Source: Pycnopodia helianthoides (Eukaryota > Echinodermata > Asteroidea > Forcipulatida > Asteriidae). Taken from it: a stretch of 64,000 nucleotides of DNA. The stretch spans positions 6,109,394-6,173,393 of the forward strand of contig CM063262.1 in the NCBI GenBank assembly GCA_032158295.1, read 5' to 3'. The notes below the pieces were generated by a model. That model ran no database searches. It saw only the letters and a program-made list of their open reading frames with translations, and was not told the origin of the DNA. Shown here one piece after another: positions 37,323-47,309 of the stretch. A program made the translations under genes and the position numbers. The number at the start of each line of letters is the position of its first letter. The stretch's first letter is position 1.

Positions 37323-37463
37323 AGGCCCTTTTCGAATCCACGGCTTCGGCTCCGGATTCGGCTTCAGGCCCAGTTTTCTTGTCTGAAGTTAAAATAATTG
37401 AGGGAACCTAGCTAGCCTGAGCCGATTTTGGAGCCGAAGCCGTGAATTCGAAAAGGGCCGTAG
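37323..37463. repeat. Short inverted-repeat MITE
   Basis: GGCCCTTTTCGAATCCACGG at the left mirrors the reverse complement at about 37437-37459 (CCGTGAATTCGAAAAGGGCC). Inner motif CGGCTTCGGCTCC. Confidence 0.7.
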
Positions 37464-37906
37464 TTTCAACTGAAGCACTGAAAGCAGTAAATGCCACATA
37501 ATGGTGGCACATACACTGTTATCCAAGGTCAGTGATCCGTATGTCACTCTAACACAATAGACCCACTTGACTCTGTTGTATGTGGGTTGGCTCAATTAAT
37601 GTGAACATTCAACGAGTTGTTAAAGGAACATTACAGATTTGTTTTTTGCTAACAAAACAGTTGTTGCAGTATTTTCATTTACAATGTATATAAAGTTTAT
37701 AAACAGTAATCCTTTTCTATTAAAAATCGTTGATAAACAAACAAGTATTTGTTTTCATTTCTTTATGCTCTCTGTCGGACACGACCAGTTGCGTTGATAA
37801 ATACTTTATGTTATTTCCAGGACCACCACAATGCATAAATGAAATATTTTTATGTAGAACCAAAAACCTTTCAGTTGTTTTTCATTATCATTAACAACAA
37901 AGGCAT

Positions 37907-39417
37907 TTAAAAGTATTGTACACTTTTGGTAACAGCTCAAAATCAGTGTCCACATTTTGTGTTATTCAACATATGCATGAAAAAACAAACCTGTGAAAGT
38001 TTGAGCTCAATTGGTCATCGAGATCACGAGAAAAATAGTGAAAAGAGACCTTATGTGTTTTCTGTTTTTTAAACAACCGAGTTTTTATCACGCGTGATAA
38101 AAAATATCGTTTTACTAATTTCTCAGAACGAAAGCATTTTAGCAGATATATTTAAGGAACCCTTTCTTTACCGTTATTACTTTAAATCATGTAAATTTAG
38201 TAGTGTGGGGAAATGTCTCGGACAATTTGAGGTACGAAGTGGCCGACATCGCTTTAAATGAACCACCAAAAAATACCTAGAGTTTTACATTTGAACTGTT
38301 TTGTGTTAAGGTATTATACGGGATTGGTAGAGCTGACAAATAGTCGCAGACAGTGTTCATGGTTTGTGTGATTCAACATATGCATGAACAAACAAACTGT
38401 GAAGGTTTGAGCTCAATTGGTCATCGAGGTCACAAGAAAATAGTGAAAAGAGACCTTATGTGTTTTCTGTTTTTCAAACAGCACGTGAAAAAAAAACCTT
38501 GTTTTACTATTTCTCAGAAACGATAGCATTTTAGGCAGAAATATTTTAAGGAACCCTTTCTACCATTAAATCATGTAAGTTAGTGTGAATCTGTGAACAT
38601 TTGTGTTTTTCGATCTTACCAATAGTGTACAGGCTTTAAAGGTACAAGTTTTACTGAAATTGTTACAAGCCCCCCCCCCACTACTTCCTGCTCCCTGTAT
38701 GGCCCGCAATGCGATACATCGTCAGCGACGCAACGACGTATAGCAATCCGCGTGTAAACAAAAAGAAAAAAAAAATAAAGTGATGATTTAAAGGCACAGT
38801 ACACGTTTGGTAATTGGAGCCATACTGATTGTGTTAATCCTATATAAATGTAGGTACATACAATCAAACTAACCTGTCCAAATTTCACTTCAAAAGGTGG
38901 TCGCGTTTTTGAGATATCGCCGAGAAGCGTTTCTGACAGAAATGCTTCTCGGATTCAAATTTTGGGTAATAAAAAGTGATACATTTTCCGTAACTGTAGT
39001 ACTTCGAAGTTAAAAGTTTCTCAAAATTCATTATACTACCTTTAAAGGCACTGGACACTATTGGTAATCACTCAAAATAATTACTAGCTTAAAACCTACC
39101 TAGTAACAAGCAATGGAGAGCTGTTGAGAGTATAAAACATTGTGAGAAACGGCTCCCTCTGAAGTGATGTAGTTTTTGAGAAACAGGTAATTTCTCACTC
39201 GAATAATAAAAGACTTCAGCTGAAGCCTTTCATTATGCATCTGAAAGCACACAAATTTGTCCAACGAGGTTGTTTTTTCTTTCATTATTTTCTCGCAACT
39301 GCGATGACCAATTGAGTCCAAATTTTCACAGATTTGTTATTTTATGCATATGATGGGATACACCAAGTGAGAATACTGGTTTTTGACAATTACCAAAGGT
39401 GTCCATAGTGCCTTTAA
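37907..39417. repeat. Run of abutting TTAA MITEs (families B, B, D, C)
   Basis: B3 at 37907-38196 (truncated right), B4 at 38306-38639, a D-type element at about 38788-39045 (TTAAAGGCACAGTACACG left), and C at 39042-39417 (TTAAAGGCACTGGACACTAT ... GTCCATAGTGCCTTTAA). D and C share one TTAA. Cores lie at about 37970-38045, 38379-38453 and, inverted, 39276-39351. Confidence 0.75.
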
Positions 39418-39479
39418 CTTTGCATGGTCATGGAAAATAAGAAGAAACTTAACCTAGTCAAACTTAGTTTATAAATCTC

Positions 39480-39655
39480 TAGTTTGGAAGAAGTTTTGGC
39501 TCTGAAAAAGAGCCGGTGTGCCATCGTGTGCATCCGTCGAACTCTACTGAAGCCTCATCATCATCAGCAGTCCAGCATTCTCCTGAAGACGAGCAGAGTA
39601 TACTGTTCGAAACGTCGAGGCCGCGTCGGTTCTTTTTTAGAGCCAATACTCCTCC
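39480..39655 (+). ncRNA. Hammerhead-ribozyme-like motif in a Penelope-like terminus
   Basis: 39580-39619 reads CTC, CTGAAGA, stem CGAGCAG with loop AGTATA and CTGTTCG, then GAAACGTC and GAG. This gives a 3-bp stem I, a 7-bp stem II (one G-U) and a self-complementary ACGT in the place of stem III, with C before the cleavage site. It resembles minimal hammerheads described in Penelope-like elements, with one extra C after the CUGANGA box. GGCTCTGAAAAAGAGCC (upstream) and GGTTCTTTTTTAGAGCC (downstream) are flanking hairpins. Confidence 0.5.
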
Positions 39656-39839
39656 CAAAGAAATTTACACGTGTTTTTACCCGCAAGTTTTTCAGTTATA
39701 GTTACTTCTGATTTTTCTTTACTGTTTTGTTGACCTGTTTAAACATTATTCATCGAGGCCAACAATTTCAAGAAGTTTCAATCTCTGTGAGTCTTACAAA
39801 AATGTACTTTTAACATTGCGCTAATCGCGGCAGCCTTTG

Positions 39840-40050
39840 CAGGAAGGTGAAATTGTTGTCACGAAGTAGCACTCATTTCCACCTACCATTGTACTACGCA
39901 CGGCGCGCACTCAAACCAATAATGAGGAGGAAAACAAGGACAAATAAACAACGCTTTCACGAAGTGGCACTATTTCCCATCTTGTGTGGGCTCGTACACC
40001 ACCCGGTGTCCGCCGTTTTCACAAAATCGCACAAAGTACATGTATATAGT
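39840..40050. repeat. Decayed relative of the 18.7-kb element
   Basis: Holds TTGTCACGAAGTAGCACTC, CGCTTTCACGAAGTGGCAC and CGTTTTCACAAAATCGCAC, all variants of the motif at 18674-19310. Confidence 0.5.
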
Positions 40051-40249
40051 TTACTGTGACTGCGAACTTCGCAAAAACAAAATTTAACCGTTTTGCATTC
40101 CTCCGCACACTGAAACCCCTCTTTTCTCTTTTAATGCTTCTTAAGAGTCAAAACCACAATTTTTTCGAGTTCGAGGCATCAAGTGAGAAAGCTAATTGAA
40201 AACACTCTGAAGTTTTGATGGAAAGGGGTGTTTAAAAAACGTTCAACTT

Positions 40250-40700
40250 GAAGGTATAGGATCATAAGATTAGTTTTTGTCACCGTAATGCTTATTTATA
40301 GACAAAATAAAAAAGAAAGGTACAATAAAAGTCACTTGTGAAAGTTTAAGCTGATTACAGTGTCTACTCGCTGAGAAAAAGGCAACAAATCGTAACGGCA
40401 TTTTCACAAGAACGTCGAATCCATCCACGTTTAGTGATAGTGAAGGCTGCTAACAACCGTATCGCGGAACGCAGCATTCACGAACGGACACCGAAACCTC
40501 AGAAATCTGAGAAACGATTCATTTCTCAACTTCAAATGTTTTGGGGTTGAAACATTATCCACACTATTACTTAGAAGGGCATCCTTTCTCAAAATAGTTA
40601 ATAATATCAAAAGCTGCAGTGCTTCTCATCAAGTAAGTTTTTATGGTCATCAATTTTTGGAGTAAAGGTCTTTTTACCAAGTATTTTATGACTATACCTT
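40250..40700 (+). repeat. Dispersed repeat, related to 59970-60400
   Basis: Shares ACGTCGAATCCATCCACGTT, AGAAACGATTCA and GCTGCAxTGCTTCTCA with 59970-60400 in the same order. No ends or coding function recognised. Confidence 0.65.
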
Positions 40701-40795
40701 TAAGACGTATTTTTCTTTGTTTATATTAAAGCGGGCTACTTTGTTAGCTCTTCTAACCACAAGGGCATAAGGCGAAACAACAACAACAACAACAT

Positions 40796-41015
40796 CATGT
40801 TTAGCGTCCCTACTTCTTCCTTTTTTAAAGGCCGCCTCCTTTTCTTTCTTTTTTTAAGCATAATTTTTTTGATCTCTGACGAAAATTTTTTTTTTTTAAA
40901 TAAATAAGATCGTAAGTTTTTGGACGTTAGCAAACCTAAAAATCAATTAAAAAAGCTGGCAACCATCTTGAAAAATAGCCCGGCCCTTTTTCAAACGGGC
41001 AGGACGCTAAACATG
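40796..41015. repeat. ATGTTTAGCGTCC-family MITE
   Basis: Ends CATGTTTAGCGTCCCTACTT and GGCAGGACGCTAAACATG; interior TCTCTGACGAAAA. Confidence 0.75.
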
Positions 41016-41956
41016 TTTCTAAAATAAATATTTTGCCTAACAAATAATTAACAATTAGTCAATTAAGAGTATGGACTGCTTTGGAGGGACACTGAGAAAA
41101 ATAAAATAAAGTCATTACTATGACTAAATGTCTCATAATTATGACCTTTTTTATGACCTAATTATGACTATGATTTATCATAATTATAGGTCATCATTTT
41201 TACTTGTGCAATTGAATGACTATAAGTCATATTTTGTTGAGATATTTAAGTCCTAAGGCTTTTGCACACGATCAACGTCCGATCCGGGTCGAAACCTTCC
41301 TGGGTCAAGAGTCCATGCTGACTCGGTAAAATTTCACTAGCTCTGCGCAAAATCAGCTTGTGGGGTTACATGTGCATACAAGATAGACATTGTGGGGTAA
41401 TTTTAAAGGTAGGAACTGTACTTCCTGGGTGTTTTGATATTGTGGGGTTTCAACCCCACAATTGTTTTTTTTCAACAGGAAAGATTAATGAAAAGTGACA
41501 ATAGAAAGCACACTGGGTAAGCCCACAATGTCGCTCTGCTAAACATGGCTGGTGTAACTTTCGATACGTTAATCGTGCGATCGTTTCACCATAGAGAAAT
41601 ATTTCCTTCATTATGGTTTCACATTGCCTGGGTCCTGTATACACGGATCCAAGTGGAAAGTTCCCTTACTACAAGTGTGTGGCTCACGGGATCGAAAATG
41701 AAAGCAGAAGTGCTAATACCATTATGGCTTTCGACACGTGTTGAAATTTGTTGACACTGCATCGAGAGCTCCCCACCCGCACCCACCTCCCGAGCGAGCA
41801 GGGTTAAGTTTCGGGACGGATCGAGCGCTCTACACGGGTCGACACCCTGTTGAAATGCTGTAGTGTGAACAGGTCAGTCCAGATTACACGGATCGGACCC
41901 TTGTCAAACACGGAGATATTCTGTAGTGTGAAAAGGTCCAAAAGGCAAACAAAAAA

Positions 41957-42261
41957 TATTTAGCGTCCTGCCTTTTTGAAAAAAGAAAGAGGAGGGCCTT
42001 TTAATTGTTTTTAATTTCCTTTTTTTTCAAAACTGGCCGCCCGACACATTTTTTCAAAACAACCTGCCAGGCTGTTTTTAAAAATGGTTGCCAGCTTTTT
42101 TCTGTGTGATTTTTCGGTGTACTCAAAAGTCTAAAATTAATACATTTTATTTATTTTAAAAGTTATTTATTCTTCTTCAGAGAATGTTGAAATTTATCCT
42201 AAAAAAGAAAGAAACAAAAATCGGACTCTAATAAGGAAGTGGGCGGGGACGCTAAACATAA
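41957..42261. repeat. ATGTTTAGCGTCC-family MITE
   Basis: Starts ATTTAGCGTCCTGCC and ends GGGCGGGGACGCTAAACATA. Interior GGTTGCCAGC is shared, inverted, with 40796-41015. Confidence 0.7.
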
Positions 42262-42318
42262 TTAATTTTTTTCTTTCTATTATAATAGTTGGCCTAATTA
42301 TAAGATGTAAAGTCATAG

Positions 42319-42712
42319 TTAAAGGAACATTACAGAATTGTTTTTTTCTAACAAAACAGTTGCTGGCAGTGTAAGCACTTTATGTAATCCACCATATACA
42401 TAAACCGACGAACCTGTAGAAGTTTGAGATCGATCGGCCATCTGGGTCACGAGAAAATAGTGAAAACCGATTACACATTTGCATGAAATCATACAGATTC
42501 AACAAAATGAATAAAACGCTCACTGAGCGATAAACTCCAATCGGAAAATTAGTTTATTCATTTCTCATCAAATATGACATTTCAGACAGAAATATTTCAA
42601 GGGATGTTTTCTACTGTCATCATCATCAGACCGTGTAAGTTTTGTGTAAATCTGTGATGAAAAGCATATTTTACAAGTTTTTTCTTACCAATTCTGTAAT
42701 GTTCCTTTTAAA
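42319..42712. repeat. TTAA MITE family A, copy
   Basis: TTAA-flanked; core at about 42393-42467 in plus orientation. Confidence 0.85.
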
Positions 42713-42849
42713 GATATTTTTTAAACAGGGAGAAAGTCACTTGAATTGGATGGCCACATTATATTATTATTACTAATTATGACTATAAAAATACCTGCTT
42801 ATAAGTATTAAAGGAGCCAGGGTTTCAATGCAAGGACTAGGGTGGGTGT

Positions 42850-43610
42850 GTGTGTGGGTAGGTATACACATTCAAACCGGGACCTATAACAAAAGAGGAC
42901 AACAATAGGGTCCCCGTTTGGGGAAAGGTCCCCAGTTGGAAAACGTGTACAAAACCAATGAGAGCTGTTGCCAAAAAGTTACAAACAAAAGAGGGACAAT
43001 AGGAGCTAGGTCCCCGATTGCAGGTGTTTACACACTGTGTGTGTGTAGGTATACACTTTTAAACAGGGATCTGTAAGTATAACACATAAGGGCATTACTG
43101 AGGTCCCCGGTTGGGTAAAGATCCCCAGTTGGAAAGTGTGTATAAACCAGTGGGAGCTGATTCAAAATACAAAAGAGGGACAATAGGAGGTCCCCGATTC
43201 CGATTGCAGGTGTTTACACACTTGTGTGTGTGTAGGTATACACTTTTAAACAGGGATCTGTAAGTATAACAAATAAGGGCATTACTGAGGTCCCCGGTTG
43301 GGTAAAGATCCCCAGTTGGAAAGTGTGTATAAACCAGTGGGAGCTGATTCAAAATACAAAAGAGGGACAATAGGAGGTCCCCGATTCCGATTGCAGGTGT
43401 TTACACACTTGTGTGTGTGTAGGTATACACTTTTAAACAGGGATCTGTAAGTATAACACATAAGGGCACTACTGAGGTCCCCGGTTGGGTAAAGATCCCC
43501 AGTTGGAAAGTGTGTATATACAAACCAGTGGGAGCTGATTCAAAATACAAAAGACAGACAATAATGAGGTCCCGATTGCAGGTGTTTACACACTTACGGA
43601 TGGGCCCTTT
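42850..43610 (+). repeat. ~187-bp tandem repeat, about four units
   Basis: GCAGGTGTTTACACAC recurs at about 43020, 43205, 43394 and 43577. Units contain GAGGTCCCCGGTTGGGTAAA and a GT microsatellite. Apparent minus-strand ORFs here are repeat shadows. Confidence 0.85.
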
Positions 43611-44792
43611 GTGAATTGTGGGATATTTTACACGATGGAACAGTGGACCCAACATGGGGCATTCTTTGTTCACCCTGGACCCCATAAGGGAATTCTTTAG
43701 AAATGGGAATAATACTATTATAGAACAACAATAGCAGGACCGCACAAACCCGATCTGTATATTAAGCATAGATAAGAGCAATTGGACCAGATGGTGTGCG
43801 TGTGTGTTTTTGTGTGAGAGACCCCAAATGGGGAAAACCCTAACCACATGAACCCTGCACCAGTCGGGAACTTGAACTGGGGGTCACAGTAGACTCGCCG
43901 CAAGTCGGACTTTCGTCGAGAGCTTGTTTACCTAAAATACCCACATCACTTCACAGTGTAAGCGGCCGCTTAATATTTCAGCAGACTTGATTCCCTCGGC
44001 CAGAGCGCCTTCAATTCGGATGAGGCGCTGGGACCGAGCAAACGCGCTGGATTAACAACTGGTTGACACTAGAGGGCGCCGTTACAAACAAACTCGACAC
44101 ACGTCGAGAGCCGACTTGAAGCGAGTCTAGGGTCGCAGAGGTGAAATGAAGGGGAATAATCGTCCATTGAGTAAACCTGGGTTCCTTGCGCTGAAAACGA
44201 ATGTTGCTTTTTTGATGAAAGATGCCGGGAACCATTTTTCACTTCCTCGTTTTAGATGTTGCACTTGGCTCAGAGATTCCGGATTTACGACATTTCAACA
44301 TTATTTGGGTAAATATGAAGCTGGCCAAAGGAAAACACGATACTCCGAATTCAATATTTGTTTGAGTCCAGGAAAATCATTAGGAGTATTGATACCAGAT
44401 GTTGAAACAGGAACTGTTTATCACCCACTCGAGTCACAAGTTCCATACTCCGGTAACGTGCACGAATGTTTGAATAATATGGAAATGTTTTTTTTTACCG
44501 GATGTATAGGTTTTGTAGATTATAAGACACCAGAGCGGTTGCGGAATCATACAGACCTCACCCTGCAGACGGCGAGCACAGACGTAGAGAGACAACACAA
44601 GATCATTTGCATCTAAAGTACAGGTCTTCATTACTCACCCAGACAGTGAATCAAAGCATAGAGGAAAGTCTGCTTTGGCGTCACCTTCCAAGGTAAGTCC
44701 AGAATCTAGTTTGGGTCTGCGTTAACTTTTTCCTCTTCGGTTCTAGTGTCTATCCTTGTGTAGTTCTTATACGAATGATATTCTTCCTACAT

Positions 44793-45440
44793 GGCGCGTC
44801 GCGGCCGAGCGGTTATAAGAGCACCCCATCCTCCGGACTCAAGCTCTGGTGTTTCTTATCAGCAGAGTGTGGGTTCGGGTCCCGGTCTTGTGTGTCTTTA
44901 CTTAAAGGAACATTACATAATTGGTAAGAAAATTTTTGTAAAATATACTTTTTGATCACAGATTTACATAAAACTTACACGGTCTAATGATGATGATAGT
45001 AGAAAACATCCCTTCAAATATTTCTGTCTGAAATGCCATATCATATTTGATGAAAAATGAATAAACTAATTTTCCAATTGGAGTTTATCGCTCAGTGAGC
45101 GTTTTATTCATTTGTTGAATCTATATGACTTCATGCAAATGTGTAATCGGTTTTTCACTATTTTCTCGCGACCCAGATGGCTGATCGATCTCAAACTTCT
45201 ACAGGTTTGTCAGTTTATGTATAGGGTGGATTACATAAAGTGCTTACACTACCAGCAACTGTTTTGTTAGCAAAAACCAGTTCTGTAATGTTCCTTTAAC
45301 CATAATCATAATTGCTTCGTCCTTCGGATGGGACGTAAAGCTGTTAGGTCCCTAGTGTTGTGTAAAGTTCGTAAAAGAACCCGATACACTTCTCGTTGAG
45401 GTTCGCCCCGGTGTTTCTGGCATCCCAAAAGGTAGACAGT
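44793..45440 (+). repeat. tRNA-Leu-like SINE split by a TTAA MITE
   Basis: The head GTCGCGGCCGAGCGGTTATA then AGAGC, CTCAAGCTCTGG, and B-box GGGTTCGGGTCCC are tRNA-Leu-like. The SINE stops at TTAA (44902), continues after 45299 with CCATAATCATAATTGCTTCG, and ends near GTGTTTCTGGC. Confidence 0.75.
44902..45299. repeat. TTAA MITE family A inside a SINE
   Basis: Full-length family A with TTAA at 44902-44905 and 45296-45299; core at about 45150-45222, minus strand. Confidence 0.9.
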
Positions 45441-45689
45441 TCGACCGAAATTACTCAAATGCAACACCTGTCCTCTGATCGAATTATGGTCACCTTTAAT
45501 TAAATAGTGATGTGTGCGTAAGAGCGTGTCTACCCGTTGAAACCGAGGACTTTAACAAAAGGGATCCGGGTGTTTTGATAAAGCGAGGACGTTCTCGCTT
45601 CGCTTTCGAGTAAAACCAATGGGTCGCCAAAAAAAACAAAAAACTACGTCCAAGATATGGGAGAACAAAGAGAAGTCATCGATTTACGG

Positions 45690-45905
45690 GATTCAGAAAC
45701 GTGTGCTCTCATTTTCGGTACCTTATGGAGACCAAAACAAAAAACAAAAACAAGAAAGGGAAAACAAAAGGTCTCCACATGGAATTTTTAAAGACTGGGG
45801 TGCTCCACAAGGAAATTTGTGTACAGAGTCTATGGGAAACTGTTAAGTGCAGGGACAAAGGAAAGAACAAAAGAGTGCTCCACAAGGATACATTTTTGAG
45901 AATGG
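45690..45905 (+). repeat. Dispersed repeat, related to 54735-54935
   Basis: CCTTATGGAGACC, GGTCTCCACAT, GGTGCTCCACAAGGAAATTT and GGGACAAAGGAAAGAACAAA occur in the same order in both copies. Confidence 0.7.
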
Positions 45906-45945
45906 GTGTGTGTGTGTGTGTGTGTGTGGGTGGGGGGGGGGGTAT
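45906..45945 (+). repeat. GT microsatellite with poly-G
   Basis: About 11 GT units followed by GGGTGGGGGGGGGG. Confidence 0.85.
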
Positions 45946-46271
45946 GTTGGTGCTGGAAACCGCACACAGAGCTGCTCATCCGGCCATACATTATTTGCAC
46001 AGCCTAATAATTATACTAAGCAGATAGCTGCTGGAATGGTTCCATTTCATCAGAGGGTTGGATGTGTGTAGGCTGCCAAGCCATATGGTAGATTTTGTAC
46101 ACTAGGCATGGCAATTAAAAAAAAAAAAAAAAAATTACGTGCTCCCCACCCCCCAAAAAGCACAACTGATAAAGTGGGATGGTCCAGTCTAGAAAATGGA
46201 ATAGTCCAGTCTAGGATATAAAGAACATTCAACCCGCTAGGATAGCAGTAACATAAAGCTTAACATTCAAC

Positions 46272-46668
46272 TTAAAGGAACATTACAGAATTGGTTTTTC
46301 TAACAAAACAGTTGCTGGCAGTGTAAGCACTTTGTGTAATCCACCATATACATAAACTGACAAACCTGTAGAAGTTTGAGATCGATCGGCCATCTGGGTC
46401 ACGAGAAAATAGTGAAAATCCGATTACACGTTTGCATGAAATCATATAGATTCAATAAATGAATAAAACGCTCACTGAGCGATAAACTCCAATCGGAAAA
46501 TTAGTTTATTCGTTTCTCATCAAATATGGCATTTCAGACAGAAATATTTGAAGGGATGTTTTCTACTATCATCACCATTAGATCGTGTAAGTTTTATGTA
46601 AATCTGTGATCAAAAGGTATATTTTACAAGTTATTTTCTTTAATACCAATTCTGTAATGTTCCTTTAA
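46272..46668. repeat. TTAA MITE family A, copy
   Basis: TTAA at 46272-46275 and 46665-46668; core at about 46345-46418, plus orientation. Confidence 0.88.
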
Positions 46669-47235
46669 CATTTCCAACATGATCAACTAGCTCTAGACAT
46701 GGCAATTGGGAAAATCAATGAACTACATAAATGAGGACACGTGTCACAATAATTGGTTAAAAGTTTGTCTACTGACTCTGAAGGAAGTTTCTGCACAAAA
46801 CAGGAAGATGATGATCTATCCTCTGCCACAGATTTGGAAGTCGTTTTCCTTCATTGCATCAACTGTTGAAGCTGTTGTTGCTGCGAAAGTTTTATGCAGA
46901 TATATTTTCTTTCTAGTAAGTCTTTAAAGTGCTTTAATTTGTTTCCCTTTCTTATGAGTTTAATCCTCAGAAAACATGCCCAATCTGTCAAGTCGAACCG
47001 AGTGTATTTTAAGAACCAATTATCTGAAATGTTCTTGTTTTTATAGGACGTGATGATCCGTTGGATTACATGGGTAGACATAGTATAAAGCCTGGCGCAT
47101 AATTATTTAACGATAACCTCGAAATTTCACCAAAGAAAAACCTTTCCCTTGCATTTTCTTAATTCACTGCCATAGCACCGTGGCTTGTTAATGTTGTTCT
47201 TACCGACAGAAAGGGACACCACCCGACCAGCCGAC

Positions 47236-47309
47236 ATGAACTCTCTACTACAGGTTGCCGTCTGCCTTACACTGGTACTCTGCATCGCGGTACCTGCGGC
47301 AGAGTCAGG
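47236..47309 (+). CDS. EMI/EGF gene exon 1, signal peptide
   Basis: Reads MNSLLQVAVCLTLVLCIAVP followed by AAES, a good signal peptide with an AxA-like cleavage area. It leaves in phase 2 before GTAAGT. This Met is chosen because the hydrophobic run begins right after it. Confidence 0.85.

Noticed and set aside
42850..43610. CRISPR-like array
   Set aside because: Units are about 187 bp tandem copies without unique spacers, and the DNA is eukaryotic.
43095..43903. Minus-strand ORFs of up to 148 codons
   Set aside because: Shadows of the 187-bp tandem repeat.
44146..44616. 156-codon plus-strand ORF
   Set aside because: No recognisable domain, signal or splice support; length is possible by chance in 64 kb.
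44793..44890. Possible tRNA-Leu gene
   Set aside because: The body is tRNA-Leu-like but it continues into a SINE tail shared with three other copies.
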